Positions 7,086 through 16,890 of a stretch of 34,872 nucleotides of DNA are shown here, piece after piece. The stretch comes from Bacteroidales bacterium (GTDB lineage: Bacteria > Bacteroidota > Bacteroidia > Bacteroidales > UBA932), in the NCBI GenBank assembly GCA_017617655.1, contig JAFZVU010000086.1, positions 1 to 34,872 of the forward strand, in the 5' to 3' direction. The number at the start of each line of letters is the position of its first letter. The stretch's first letter is position 1. The notes below the pieces were generated by a model, which made no database searches, was not told the origin of the DNA, and worked only from the letters and a program-made list of their open reading frames with translations. The translations under genes and the position numbers were made by a program.

Positions 7086-9770
7086 ATGGAATTATCCGCA
7101 AAATATAATCCGGCAGAAGTAGAAGGGAAGTGGTATGCCTATTGGGTTGACCACAAGTTTTTTCATTCAGAACCAGACAAGCGGCAGCCTTATACTGTCG
7201 TAATACCCCCTCCGAATGTGACAGGTGTGCTCCACATGGGGCACATGCTCAACAATACCATACAGGATGTGCTCGTAAGGCACGCCCGAATGAAAGGTTT
7301 CAACGCATGCTGGGTTCCGGGCACGGACCACGCATCTATCGCCACTGAGTCAAAAGTGGTGAAGAAGCTCGCCGAGCAGGGCATCAAGAAGCACGAGCTC
7401 ACCCGCGAGCAGTTCCTCGAGCACGCCTGGGACTGGACCAACGAGCACGGCGGCATCATCCTCAAGCAGTTGCGCCGCCTCGGTGCATCCTGCGACTGGG
7501 ACCGCACCGCCTTCACGATGGATGAAAAACGCTCGCAGAGCGTCATCAAGGTCTTCGTCGACCTCTATCGCAAGGGCTACATCTATCGCGACCTGCGTAT
7601 GGTGAACTGGGATCCCAAGGCCCTCACGGCACTCTCAACCGAGGAAGTAATCTACAAGGAAGAGAAGAGCCATCTGTTCCATCTGAAATATTATGTCTAC
7701 GGCCTTGAGTCTCTCGAGAACGAAGAGGCCCTGAAAGCCGAAGGCAACATTATACACAAGGACGCCAAAGGCTATTATGCCGTTGTGGCTACCACCCGTC
7801 CCGAGACCATCATGGGCGATACGGCGATGTGCATCAACCCCAAGGACCCGAAGAACCAGTGGCTCAAGGGCCGCAAGGTAATCGTGCCCCTGGTTGGCCG
7901 CGTGATCCGTGTTATCGAAGACCGCTACGTCGACATCGAGTTCGGAACAGGCTGTCTGAAGGTGACCCCCGCGCACGACGTGAACGACTACATGCTCGGC
8001 AAGACTCATAAGCTGGAGACCATCGACATCTTCAATGAAGACGCGACAATCTCTGACCAGAGCCCGATTTATGTAGGTATGGACCGTATGGCATGCCGCA
8101 AACAGATAGTCAAGGACCTGCAGGAAGCCGGCCTGATGGAACGCATAGAAGACTATGTCAACAAGGTGGGCTATTCGGAACGCAACATGGATACGGCCAT
8201 CGAGCCCCGTCTGTCCATGCAGTGGTTCCTCTCTATGCAGCATTTCGCAGAAATAGCGCTCAAACCCGTGGTTGAAGAGCAGATGCACTTCTACCCTCCG
8301 AAATATGTCAACACCTACCGCAACTGGCTGGAGAACATCCAGGACTGGTGCATCAGCCGCCAGCTCTGGTGGGGACACCGCATACCTGCATACTACTATA
8401 ACGAGAAAGGAGACTATGTGGTAGCGGAGACAAGAGAAGAAGCCCTGGATCTTGCAAAGCAAAAAGACGCAAAAGTGACCGACGCCGACCTACGACAGGA
8501 CGAGGACGCCCTCGACACATGGTTCTCAAGCTGGCTGTGGCCCATCTCCCTCTTTGACGGCATCAACAACCCCGGCAACGAGGAAATAAAATACTACTAT
8601 CCGACCTCAGACCTCGTAACTGCCCCGGACATCATTTTCTTCTGGGTGGCTCGTATGATAATGGCCGGTGAGGAGTATATGGGTGACTTCCCCTTCGAGA
8701 ACGTATATTTCACCGGTATCGTTCGCGACAAACTCGGCCGCAAGATGTCCAAGTCGCTCGGCAACAGCCCCGACCCCATAGGCCTCATAGATACCTACGG
8801 AGCAGACGGAGTGCGCCTGGGCATGATGCTCTGCACCTCTGCCGGTAACGATATCCTCTTTGACGAAAGCCAGGTGGAGCAGGGCCGCAACTTCTGTAAC
8901 AAGATATGGAACGCCTACCGCCTCGTCAAGGGATGGCAGGTGGCTGACATTGAGCAGAGCAAAGCTGCCAAGGTGGCTGTAGACTGGTTCCGCAGCCGTC
9001 TGTCCAAGACAATAGAAGCCTATGAAGACCACTTCGGCAAGTTCCGTATTTCGGACGCCGCCATGGCAGTCTACAAGCTGTTCTGGGATGATTTCTGCGC
9101 CTGGTATCTGGAACTTGTGAAGCCCGCTTTCGGCCAGCCTGTAGACCGTGCTACATACGAGGCCACCATAGGTTTCATGGACTCTCTGCTGAAGCTCCTG
9201 CACCCGTTCATGCCGTTCATAACGGAAGAGTTATGGCAGAACATCAGCGAGCGCAGCGAAGGCGAGACCATCATGCTTCAGGATATGCCTGCAGCAGGCA
9301 GCTGCGACGACAAACTGCTCGCAGACTTTGACGCGGCATGCAAGGTCGTGATGGAGCTCAGGGCACTGAGGCAGGGCAAAGGCATCTCTCCGAAGGAAGC
9401 CCTCGGCTTGAAGGTGAAGGGTGATTTCTCTGCAGCCATGTACCCCGTAGTAGAGAAGATGGCCAACATCTCAGCTATCGAGAGCGTAGACAGCTTCGAA
9501 GGCGCAGGCAGCGGCCAGAGCTTCCTGGTGTCTACCCTCGAATTCTTCGTGCCGCTGGAAGGCATGATTGACAAGGAAGGGGAGAAGGCCAAGATAGAAG
9601 CCGAGATCGCCCGCTACGAAGGTTTCCTGCGCGGCGTGAATGCCAAGCTGGGCAACGAAAAGTTCGTGGCCAACGCTCCTGAGCAGGTGGTAGCAACCGA
9701 GCGCAAGAAGCTCGCCGACGCAACCGCCAAGATAGCTGCCCTCAAAGCAAGACTGGAAGAATTATTATAA
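7086..9770 (+). CDS. valS: Valyl-tRNA synthetase
   Basis: 894-residue class I aminoacyl-tRNA synthetase charging tRNA-Val. The HIGH signature is HMGH at residues 50-53 in [15 protein letters not shown]. The KMSKS loop is at residues 553-557 ([14 protein letters not shown]). The editing domain carries the [12 protein letters not shown] motif, the zone [17 protein letters not shown] precedes the KMSKS half, and the C-terminus ends in the coiled-coil arm typical of ValS ([18 protein letters not shown] to [10 protein letters not shown]). It heads a long operon that continues with tatA after 20 bases. No internal anomaly is seen. Confidence 0.98.
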   Translation: MELSAKYNPAEVEGKWYAYWVDHKFFHSEPDKRQPYTVVIPPPNVTGVLHMGHMLNNTIQDVLVRHARMKGFNACWVPGTDHASIATESKVVKKLAEQGIKKHELTREQFLEHAWDWTNEHGGIILKQLRRLGASCDWDRTAFTMDEKRSQSVIKVFVDLYRKGYIYRDLRMVNWDPKALTALSTEEVIYKEEKSHLFHLKYYVYGLESLENEEALKAEGNIIHKDAKGYYAVVATTRPETIMGDTAMCINPKDPKNQWLKGRKVIVPLVGRVIRVIEDRYVDIEFGTGCLKVTPAHDVNDYMLGKTHKLETIDIFNEDATISDQSPIYVGMDRMACRKQIVKDLQEAGLMERIEDYVNKVGYSERNMDTAIEPRLSMQWFLSMQHFAEIALKPVVEEQMHFYPPKYVNTYRNWLENIQDWCISRQLWWGHRIPAYYYNEKGDYVVAETREEALDLAKQKDAKVTDADLRQDEDALDTWFSSWLWPISLFDGINNPGNEEIKYYYPTSDLVTAPDIIFFWVARMIMAGEEYMGDFPFENVYFTGIVRDKLGRKMSKSLGNSPDPIGLIDTYGADGVRLGMMLCTSAGNDILFDESQVEQGRNFCNKIWNAYRLVKGWQVADIEQSKAAKVAVDWFRSRLSKTIEAYEDHFGKFRISDAAMAVYKLFWDDFCAWYLELVKPAFGQPVDRATYEATIGFMDSLLKLLHPFMPFITEELWQNISERSEGETIMLQDMPAAGSCDDKLLADFDAACKVVMELRALRQGKGISPKEALGLKVKGDFSAAMYPVVEKMANISAIESVDSFEGAGSGQSFLVSTLEFFVPLEGMIDKEGEKAKIEAEIARYEGFLRGVNAKLGNEKFVANAPEQVVATERKKLADATAKIAALKARLEELL

Positions 9771-9790
9771 ACAATTAAATACTTACAGAT

Positions 9791-10009
9791 ATGATCACTG
9801 CATTGTTGTTTATGCCCCTTACCCTGGGTACCTGGGAAATTGTAGCCATCGTCCTTGTAGTCCTCCTGCTTTTCGGAGGCAAGAAGATTCCCGAGCTGAT
9901 GCGCGGTCTCGGTAAAGGTGTCAAGGAATTCAAAGGCGGAATGAAAGAAGCCGAGAAGGAATTCGACGACATCAAGAAGGACGTAATGTCTGACGATACC
10001 AAAAAGTAA
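9791..10009 (+). CDS. tatA: Sec-independent translocase subunit TatA/E
   Basis: 72 residues: a short periplasmic N-terminus, one membrane helix (about residues 14-29, [17 protein letters not shown]), the [15 protein letters not shown] hinge and amphipathic helix, and a charged cytoplasmic tail. TatA oligomers form the pore that passes folded, often cofactor-bearing, proteins across the inner membrane. The next gene, 6 bases on, is tatC. No separate tatB is present, as in minimal TatAC systems. Confidence 0.95.
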   Translation: MITALLFMPLTLGTWEIVAIVLVVLLLFGGKKIPELMRGLGKGVKEFKGGMKEAEKEFDDIKKDVMSDDTKK

Positions 10010-10015
10010 TAAGGC

Positions 10016-10903
10016 ATGGCTGACGTGAAGATGTCCTTCTGGGACCATCTTGACGAGCTGAGAAAAGTTCTGTTCCGGATAATAGGAGTGCTGCTGGCTC
10101 TTACCATCGCAGCCTTCTTTTTCAAGGAACCGATGTTCAACATCATCTTCGGACCTCTGAACTCGGATTTCATCCTGTACAGAGGGTTCGACAAGTTGCT
10201 CGGCCTGGTGGGTCTTAAAGGGGTGGACAGTTTCGATATCAAAGTGATGAATATCGAAATGTCCGCACAGTTCTTCACGCACCTCAAAGTCTCGTTTTTC
10301 GTTGCCCTGATAGTCGGAATGCCCTTTTTCTTCTACCAGCTGTGGACCTTCATCAGGCCCGCCCTCTACCCGAAGGAGAAGAAGGCCGTCAGGGGGACGT
10401 TCGGTTTCGCAGGCATCCTGTTCTACATGGGTCTGGCCTGCGGTTATTTCCTCGTACTGCCGCTTACTGTGAAGTTCCTGGGAACCTATCAGGTGTCGCC
10501 AGACATTCCCAACGAGATTTCGCTTACATCCTATATAGGGATGTTCCTGGGACTGATACTGGTGATGGGAATAGTGTTCGAGATGCCCATCCTTGCGGCG
10601 CTGCTCTCACGCATAGGGCTTATATCAAAGGAGCTGCTCAAGAAATACAGGCGACATGCAATCGTTATACTCGTCATACTGGCGGCCATCATCACCCCGA
10701 GCGGCGACGCTTTCACTATGATGATAGTGGCCATCCCGCTCTATCTTCTCTACGAATTCAGCATCATGGTGTGCCGCAGCGAAAAGGAGCAGAACAAGGA
10801 GAGCGATGACGATGATGATTATGAGGACTACGAAGAGATGGACGAAGACGAGAGCGACGTCGACGACCACGCTCAGATCGAAGCCGGGGAGGCCGGCAAA
10901 TGA
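10016..10903 (+). CDS. tatC: Sec-independent translocase subunit TatC
   Basis: 295 residues, the twin-arginine signal receptor. The conserved SFWDHLDELRK opening is at residues 7-17. Six membrane helices are readable, with the FYQLWTFIRPALYPKEKK loop after the second, IVFEMP in the fifth region, and AAIITPSGDAFTMMIVAIPLYLLYE at the end. After the last helix a tail of about 40 residues is extremely acidic (runs of Asp and Glu, including five consecutive Asp); this is not part of the core family. It overlaps the ABC-F gene start by 4 bases (ATGA). The first ATG is used; an internal one at residue 6 is a possible alternative. Confidence 0.95.
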   Translation: MADVKMSFWDHLDELRKVLFRIIGVLLALTIAAFFFKEPMFNIIFGPLNSDFILYRGFDKLLGLVGLKGVDSFDIKVMNIEMSAQFFTHLKVSFFVALIVGMPFFFYQLWTFIRPALYPKEKKAVRGTFGFAGILFYMGLACGYFLVLPLTVKFLGTYQVSPDIPNEISLTSYIGMFLGLILVMGIVFEMPILAALLSRIGLISKELLKKYRRHAIVILVILAAIITPSGDAFTMMIVAIPLYLLYEFSIMVCRSEKEQNKESDDDDDYEDYEEMDEDESDVDDHAQIEAGEAGK

Positions 10904-12825
10904 TCTCTATCAACGACCTGACAGTGTCGTTCGGAGGCTATACGCTTCTGGACAATATCAACTTGCACATATCTGACGGCGACCGCATAGGTCTCGTGGG
11001 CAAGAACGGCGCCGGTAAGACCACCATCCTTAAACTGATAATGGGGCTGCAGAGCCCTACTTCCGGCCGCATCGCGAAACCGGCCGACGCAGTGATAGGA
11101 TATCTGCCCCAGATGATGGAGCACACTCACACTCGCAACGTAATCGACGAGACCATGACGGTTTTCGCCGAGCATTTCAAGATGCAGGCGCGGCTCGACG
11201 CGGTCTCTGCGGAGCTTGCCAGCAGGGACGATTACGACTCCAAAGCATATTCCGACCTGATAGTGGAGCTGAACGAGCTCAGCGACAAGTTGCATCTCGA
11301 CGGCGGCCCCTCCCCCCAGGCGAGGGCGGAGATGGTGCTGAAAGGTCTCGGCTTCAAGGCCGGAGAGCTGCAGCGCCCCACCGGAACCTTCAGCCAGGGC
11401 TGGAACATGCGTATAGAGCTGGCCAAGATACTGCTGCGCACGCCCGACGTGCTGCTGCTCGACGAGCCCACCTACCACCTCGACATAGAGTACATCCAAT
11501 GGCTGGTAGAATACCTGCAGGGCTTCAGCGGCACTATTGTGCTCATTTCCCACGACCGCAAGTTCCTCGACAACTGTACCAACCGCACCGTGGAGATAAT
11601 CCTCGGCCAGATCTATGACTACAAGGTGGGTTACAGCAAGTTCGTGGAGCTGCGCAAGGAACGCATCGAACAGCAGCGGGCTTCCTACGAGAACCAGCAG
11701 AGGATGATAGAGAAGACCGAGGAATTCATAGAGAAGTTCCGCTACAAACCCACCAAGAGCAACCAGGTCCAGAGCCGCATCAAGCAGCTCGAGAAGATAG
11801 ACCGTATAAAGATAGACCTCGAGGACAACAGCATGCTGGCTGTGAAGTTCCCCCCCGCGCCCCGCTCGGGAGACGTGCCTTTCAAGGTGACGGATGCTGT
11901 GATTGCATATCCCGACAAGCCTGAGAAGATAATCCTCGACGGAGCGAACATAGAGATAAAGAGAGGGGAGAAGGTGGCTTTCGTAGGCCGCAACGGTGAA
12001 GGCAAGACCACCATGATGAAGGTGCTGATGGGGCAGTTGACGCCGCTGTCCGGCAGTGCCGTGGTGGGGCATGGGGTGAAGATAGGATACTATGCCCAGA
12101 ACCAGGAGGATGTCCTGGACATGGAAGACACCGTCTACGACACACTGGACAAGGTGGCCGTGGGCGATATCCGCACCCGCCTGCGCGACATCCTGGGAGC
12201 CTTCCTCTTCAGGGGCGAGGACATCGACAAGAAGGTGGCCGTGCTCAGCGGAGGCGAGCGTTCGAGACTTGCCATGGCCAGGCTGATGCTTACCTCTTAC
12301 AACCTGCTGGCCCTCGACGAGCCGACCAACCACATGGATATCCGCTCCAAGGACGTGCTGAAGACCGCCCTGAAGGCCTTCGACGGCACTCTGATAGTGG
12401 TGTCACACGACCGTGACTTCCTGGACGGCCTGGTTACCAAGGTCTACGAGTTCGGCGACGGCAGGGTGAAAGAGCATCTGGGCGGCATAAACGACTTCCT
12501 GGCCAACAAGAAGATAAGCTCGATGAGAGAGCTCGAAGCCCTCAAGGCCAGCCAGCAGGAGGAGGCCAGGCAGCCCGTGGTATCGCAGTCTCAGCAGAGC
12601 CGCGCGGCTGACAAGGCAGCCATGCGCGAGCGCTCCCGCAAGCAGAACCTGGCCAAGAAACTTGAGGGGCAGATAGAGCAGATCGAGGCGAAGATGAAGG
12701 AGATTGAGGCGAAACTGTCGGCCCCGACGCCTGAAGATGACATAATGGATCTTACCCGCGAATATCTGGAGCAGAAACGGGAACTTGACATAAAAATGGA
12801 CCAGTGGTCGCAAATAGAAATCTGA
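10900..12825 (+). CDS. ABC-F family ribosome-associated ATPase
   Basis: 641 residues with two ATP-binding domains and no membrane segments, the layout of ABC-F translation factors or ribosome-protection proteins. NBD1 has Walker A GKNGAGKTT (residues 34-42) and a signature at 164-168 reading FSQGW. Its Walker B region, LLLDEPTYHLD, has Tyr192 where DEPTNHLD is usual. NBD2 is canonical: GRNGEGKTT (363-371), LSGGERSRLAMA, and LALDEPTNHMD with Asp473. The linker between the domains is the charged P-site tRNA-interaction region (about 235-300). The C-terminus is a Lys/Glu coiled coil. Which subfamily (EttA, Uup, YheS or resistance type) cannot be settled by eye. It is translationally coupled to tatC. 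Confidence 0.9.
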   Translation: MISINDLTVSFGGYTLLDNINLHISDGDRIGLVGKNGAGKTTILKLIMGLQSPTSGRIAKPADAVIGYLPQMMEHTHTRNVIDETMTVFAEHFKMQARLDAVSAELASRDDYDSKAYSDLIVELNELSDKLHLDGGPSPQARAEMVLKGLGFKAGELQRPTGTFSQGWNMRIELAKILLRTPDVLLLDEPTYHLDIEYIQWLVEYLQGFSGTIVLISHDRKFLDNCTNRTVEIILGQIYDYKVGYSKFVELRKERIEQQRASYENQQRMIEKTEEFIEKFRYKPTKSNQVQSRIKQLEKIDRIKIDLEDNSMLAVKFPPAPRSGDVPFKVTDAVIAYPDKPEKIILDGANIEIKRGEKVAFVGRNGEGKTTMMKVLMGQLTPLSGSAVVGHGVKIGYYAQNQEDVLDMEDTVYDTLDKVAVGDIRTRLRDILGAFLFRGEDIDKKVAVLSGGERSRLAMARLMLTSYNLLALDEPTNHMDIRSKDVLKTALKAFDGTLIVVSHDRDFLDGLVTKVYEFGDGRVKEHLGGINDFLANKKISSMRELEALKASQQEEARQPVVSQSQQSRAADKAAMRERSRKQNLAKKLEGQIEQIEAKMKEIEAKLSAPTPEDDIMDLTREYLEQKRELDIKMDQWSQIEI

Positions 12826-12826
12826 T

Positions 12827-13564
12827 ATGGAAGAAAACACTCACTACATCTATGGTATGCGCCCTGTGACTGAAGCGGTGCGCAACGGTCGCAAATTCGA
12901 GAAAGTGCTCTTCAAACAGGGCATGGAAGGCAGCCAGTACCGCGAGCTGCTCGACCTGCTCACTGAAAACGGCATACCCTTCCAGTTCGTGCCCTTCCAG
13001 AAGCTCAACAGCCTTGTGAAAGGTTCCCACCAGGGTGTCGTGGCCTACATCAGCCAGATAGACTATGTGCCTTACGAGGAGATGATCGAGATGGCCATGA
13101 GCCGCAAGGAAGCGCCGCTGTTCATCCTGCTGGACGGAGTGAGTGATGTGCGTAACTTCGGAGCCATTGCCCGTACCGCCGAATGTGCCGGAGTTGATGG
13201 CATAATCCTGCCTGCAAAGGGCGGAGCGGCCATTAATGCCGATGCCGTTAAGACTTCCGCAGGCGCGCTGCTGAGGGTTCCGACCGCCAAGGTCACCAAC
13301 CTCAAGTTGCCGCTCTACTATCTGCTGGAGTCCGGCTTCCAGGTGGTTGCAGCCACCGAGAAGGCCGAAACATCTCTCTACGACATCAAGTTCCACAAGC
13401 CCACCGCCATAGTGATGGGTTCCGAGCAGAAGGGCATCAGCCCCGCGGTGCTCGACCTCTGCACCGATGAGGCCCGCATCCCCATGATGGGCGAGATCGG
13501 CAGCCTCAACGTATCCGTGGCAGCCGCCATAGTCCTTTATGAAGCAGTAAGGCAGAGACAATGA
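12827..13564 (+). CDS. rlmB: TrmH-family 2'-O-ribose rRNA methyltransferase (RlmB-like)
   Basis: 245-residue SPOUT methyltransferase, likely modifying a guanosine ribose in 23S rRNA with S-adenosylmethionine. The N-terminal substrate-binding part begins YIYGMRPVTEAVRNG. The catalytic domain has motif 1 NFGAIARTAECAG, motif 2 IVMGSEQKGIS and motif 3 IPMMGEIGSLNVSVAAAIVLYE, which together form the knotted cofactor site. It begins 1 base after the ABC-F stop and its stop overlaps the polA start, so it is embedded in the long valS operon. Confidence 0.92.
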   Translation: MEENTHYIYGMRPVTEAVRNGRKFEKVLFKQGMEGSQYRELLDLLTENGIPFQFVPFQKLNSLVKGSHQGVVAYISQIDYVPYEEMIEMAMSRKEAPLFILLDGVSDVRNFGAIARTAECAGVDGIILPAKGGAAINADAVKTSAGALLRVPTAKVTNLKLPLYYLLESGFQVVAATEKAETSLYDIKFHKPTAIVMGSEQKGISPAVLDLCTDEARIPMMGEIGSLNVSVAAAIVLYEAVRQRQ

Positions 13565-16194
13565 ACAAATTCTTCATCATAGACGGACATGCCCTGATCT
13601 TCAGGATGTTCTACGCTTTCTTCCGCAGGCCGATGGTCAATTCGAAGGGGGAGGACACTTCCATTCTCTTCGGCTTCACGAAATACCTGCTTGAAGTGCT
13701 CTCTAAGGAACATCCGACCCATGTGGCCATCTGCTTCGACGCCCACGCAAAGACGTTCCGTCACGAGGCGTACCCCGAATACAAGGCTAACCGCACAGCA
13801 GCTCCCCAGCTCGTGATAGACTCCGTGGAGCCGCTAACAGAGATAGCACAAGCTCTCGGCATCCCCGTCATCATGAAGGAAGGCTTCGAGGCCGACGACG
13901 TTATATGCTCTCTGGCGACCCGCTTCGCAGGAGAGCAGACTGACGTATATATGGTGACCCCCGACAAGGACTTCGGCCAGGCCATCGACGACCATATCTT
14001 CCAGTACAAGCCCGGCAAGGGCGGCGCCGAGAACGAAGTGGTCGACAAGGCCGCCATCTGCGCCCAGTACGGCATCTCCAGCCCGCTGCAGGTAATAGAC
14101 ATACTCACCCTCTGGGGCGACGCGTCGGACAATGTGCCGGGAGTGAAGGGAGTGGGTGAGAAGGGAGCGCAGAAACTGGTGAGCGAATGGGGCAGCGTGG
14201 AGAACATCTACGCCCATCTGGACACTCTGCCCGCAAAGATGCAGCAGAATTTCCGGGAAAGTGAAGGCCATATCGCCCTGAGCAAATACCTCATCACCAT
14301 AAAGAAAGACGTTCCGCTGGAGTACAGCGAAGACGATTTCATCAACAAAGCCTGCTACAATGCCGCCATAGCGCAGCTTCTGACCCGCCACGAGATGAAT
14401 TCCCTGCGCAGGCTGCTGCCGGATTCCCCGGAGCCTCTGCCAGAAACTACGCCCGCCGTCGCAGCTAATACAATAGAGCTCAGCGAAGTGGATTTCCGGG
14501 AGATAATGAGACTTGCCGGCGGCCGCTCGGAGATAGCCGTGGCAGGAGGAAAGGAGCTGGTGTTCGCGTCCATGACCAAGTTCTGCCGCTGCAGTACTGA
14601 CAACCCCGATGCTCTGGCACTTCTGGCCGACGCATCAGTGGCCAAGGTGGGATATAACCTGAAAGCCCTTATGAGGCAGTTGATGAAGCAGGGCGCAGTC
14701 CTTGCCGGAAAACTCTACGACATAGAGATAATGCACTACCTCATCAACCCGGAGCGTTCCCACAAGCTCGACATGCTGGCCAGAGGCTATCTCGACCTTT
14801 CGCTGGAAAAACCTGCCGAAGCAGAAGCAGCCGTTCAAGGTGACCTCTTCGCCGCTCCCGCTGAGACTGAAGACCATGAAGACAGGCTTGCAGTGGCCAG
14901 GGAAACAGCTGCATGCAGCATGCTGAAAGAGAAACTCGCCGACGAACTGAAGGCCCAGGGGCTGATGTCTCTTTATACCGACATCGAGATGCCGCTTATA
15001 GAAGTGCTTGCCAGCATGGAGCATGAGGGAGTTAAGGTCGACACCGCCGCACTGGTGGAATACGGCCGCGAGCTGAACACCCAGATGCTGAAGGTAGAGG
15101 AGGAAGCGCGGCAGCTTGCCGGAGAACCGGAGCTGAACCTTTCCAGCCCCCGTCAGATAGGCGTGGTTCTCTACGAAAAGCTGCAACTCGATTCTCGTGC
15201 GAAGAAGAACAGCCGCGACAACTATCCCACCGACGAGGAAACGCTGCAGGCTCTGGCATGGAAACATCCATTGATAGGCAAGATACTGGAATTCAGGGGT
15301 CTGAAGAAGCTTATCTCTACCTATATCGAGCCATTCCAGCAACTGGTTGACCCTGTGGACGGCAAGATCCACACCACCTTTACCCAGGCCCTGACGGCCA
15401 CCGGACGCCTCAGTTCCCTCAAACCCAACCTGCAGAACATTCCGGTCCGTACTGCACAGGGACAGCAGATCCGCAAGGCTTTCGTGCCGTCGCATCCCGG
15501 CGGATACATAGTATCGGCCGACTATTCTCAGATAGAGCTGCGCATAATGGCCCATCTCAGCGGTGACGAGGGCATGATAGAGGATTTCCGCAGCGGTCAC
15601 GACATACATGCCGCCACTGCAGCCAAGATATACAAGGTGCCGGTAGAGGAGGTAACCCGCGAGCAGCGCAGCCATGCCAAGACTGCCAACTTCGGCATCA
15701 TATACGGCATATCGGCCTTCGGTCTGTCGCAGCGCCTGTCAATCAGCCGTGCAGAGTCCAAGGCTCTTATCGACCAGTATTTCCAGAACTACCCGGGAGT
15801 TCGCGCCTATATCGACCGCTCAGTGGAGCAGTGCCGTAAGAACGGCTATGTCGAAACGGTGTTCCACCGCAAACGCTTCCTTCCCGACATCAATTCCCGC
15901 AATTTCAACATGCGCCAGTTTGCCGAGCGAAACGCCGTGAACGCGCCTATCCAGGGCAGCGCAGCCGACATAATAAAGCTCGCAATGGCAGCTGTGTACC
16001 GTAAGATGAAGGAAGAGGGGCTGCAAAGCCGCATGGTGCTGCAGGTGCATGACGAACTGGTATTCGACGTCGTGCCGCAGGAGCTCGACAGGGTGATGGA
16101 GATCGCCCGCGAGCAGATGGAGAATGTCTGCAAGCTCCGTGTCGCTCTAACGGCTGAATGCGGCTACGGTACGAACTGGCTGGAGGCTCATTAG
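13561..16194 (+). CDS. polA: DNA polymerase I lacking proofreading residues
   Basis: 877 residues. The 5'-3' exonuclease domain (1-290) is intact: IIDGHALIFRMFYAF, KTFRHEAYPEYKANR, GFEADDVI, TPDKDFGQ and the helix-hairpin-helix region SDNVPGVKGVGEKGA. The polymerase domain has motif A VSADYSQIELRIMAHLSG, motif B RSHAKTANFGIIYGISAFGL and motif C LQVHDELVFDV. The 3'-5' exonuclease domain is degenerate. Where Exo I (DTE) should be, it reads IAVAGGKELV (325-334). Exo II reads GYNLKALMR, without its aspartate (364-372). Exo III reads ARETAACSML (446-455), without the Asp. This is the pattern of proofreading-free enzymes such as Taq Pol I. It functions in repair and Okazaki fragment processing. It overlaps rlmB by 4 bases. 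Confidence 0.97.
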   Translation: MNKFFIIDGHALIFRMFYAFFRRPMVNSKGEDTSILFGFTKYLLEVLSKEHPTHVAICFDAHAKTFRHEAYPEYKANRTAAPQLVIDSVEPLTEIAQALGIPVIMKEGFEADDVICSLATRFAGEQTDVYMVTPDKDFGQAIDDHIFQYKPGKGGAENEVVDKAAICAQYGISSPLQVIDILTLWGDASDNVPGVKGVGEKGAQKLVSEWGSVENIYAHLDTLPAKMQQNFRESEGHIALSKYLITIKKDVPLEYSEDDFINKACYNAAIAQLLTRHEMNSLRRLLPDSPEPLPETTPAVAANTIELSEVDFREIMRLAGGRSEIAVAGGKELVFASMTKFCRCSTDNPDALALLADASVAKVGYNLKALMRQLMKQGAVLAGKLYDIEIMHYLINPERSHKLDMLARGYLDLSLEKPAEAEAAVQGDLFAAPAETEDHEDRLAVARETAACSMLKEKLADELKAQGLMSLYTDIEMPLIEVLASMEHEGVKVDTAALVEYGRELNTQMLKVEEEARQLAGEPELNLSSPRQIGVVLYEKLQLDSRAKKNSRDNYPTDEETLQALAWKHPLIGKILEFRGLKKLISTYIEPFQQLVDPVDGKIHTTFTQALTATGRLSSLKPNLQNIPVRTAQGQQIRKAFVPSHPGGYIVSADYSQIELRIMAHLSGDEGMIEDFRSGHDIHAATAAKIYKVPVEEVTREQRSHAKTANFGIIYGISAFGLSQRLSISRAESKALIDQYFQNYPGVRAYIDRSVEQCRKNGYVETVFHRKRFLPDINSRNFNMRQFAERNAVNAPIQGSAADIIKLAMAAVYRKMKEEGLQSRMVLQVHDELVFDVVPQELDRVMEIAREQMENVCKLRVALTAECGYGTNWLEAH

Positions 16195-16197
16195 GAT

Positions 16198-16875
16198 ATG
16201 GAAGAGATATTGAGATATTTCCCGTCGCTGAGCGCGCTCCAGATTGAAAGGTTCGAGGCGCTCAAGGCGCTTTATGACGAGTGGAACGCCCGCATCAACG
16301 TCATATCACGCAAGGACATGGACGCTTTCTACGAGCACCATGTGCTGCATTCGCTGTCTCTGGCCATCCCGATGGAGGGCATGGTGGCAGCGGGCGACAG
16401 CATCCTCGACCTCGGCACTGGCGGAGGCTTTCCCGGCATTCCGCTGGCGATTATCTTCGAAGGCTGCGAATTCGTGTTGTGCGACTCCATAGGCAAGAAA
16501 ACCCGGGTGGCGGCAGCTGTGGCCGAGGCGCTGAAACTCGACAATGTTACCGTAGTGAATGACCGCGCCGAGAATCTGGGACGCAGTTTCGACTGGGTGG
16601 TGTCCCGTGCCGTGACTTCGCTCGACAAGATGCTGCCCTGGATCAAGGGACGCTGGGACAAAGGCGTGCTCTACCTCAAAGGAGGAGATATTGACGAAGA
16701 GATAGACCGCTGCATAAGCCGCCGTTTTTTCGACCCCCGCATGCTTTCTGTCATAGATGTGAGCGATTTCTTCAAGGAAGAGTGGTTCCAGGAAAAAAAG
16801 ATTGTGATAATAAAGAGATTAAATTTGTATATTTCAAAGAGACTGTTTACTTTTGCACTCCCAAAATCGGAATAA
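16198..16875 (+). CDS. rsmG: 16S rRNA (guanine-527-N7) methyltransferase
   Basis: 225-residue Rossmann methyltransferase. The cofactor loop is ILDLGTGGGFPGIPLAI, followed by LCDSIGKKTRVAAAVAEAL and NDRAENLGRSFDWVVSRAV, all typical of RsmG/GidB. Relatives end near VIIKRL, but here about 18 further residues (NLYISKRLFTFALPKSE) are read. The DNA encoding them is AT-rich and carries the rpmH promoter. It is the last gene of the valS operon, 3 bases after polA. Confidence 0.95.
   Translation: MEEILRYFPSLSALQIERFEALKALYDEWNARINVISRKDMDAFYEHHVLHSLSLAIPMEGMVAAGDSILDLGTGGGFPGIPLAIIFEGCEFVLCDSIGKKTRVAAAVAEALKLDNVTVVNDRAENLGRSFDWVVSRAVTSLDKMLPWIKGRWDKGVLYLKGGDIDEEIDRCISRRFFDPRMLSVIDVSDFFKEEWFQEKKIVIIKRLNLYISKRLFTFALPKSE
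16824..16855 (+). promoter_or_regulatory. rpmH promoter inside the 3' end of rsmG
   Basis: -33 TTTG at 16824-16827, a spacer of exactly 20 bases, and -7 TACTTTTG at 16848-16855. It lies within the last 18 codons of rsmG and 35 bases before the rpmH ATG. Confidence 0.8.
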
Positions 16876-16890
16876 TAAAAAACTATCATA

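Noticed and set aside
10873-12333. 486-residue open frame antisense to the ABC-F gene
   Set aside because: The sense strand has all the ABC motifs. The antisense reading is His/Val/Leu-rich without family features, the usual look of a mirror frame in this genome.
14635-15675. 346-residue open frame antisense to polA
   Set aside because: It lies within the conserved polymerase coding sequence and has no start context or domain.
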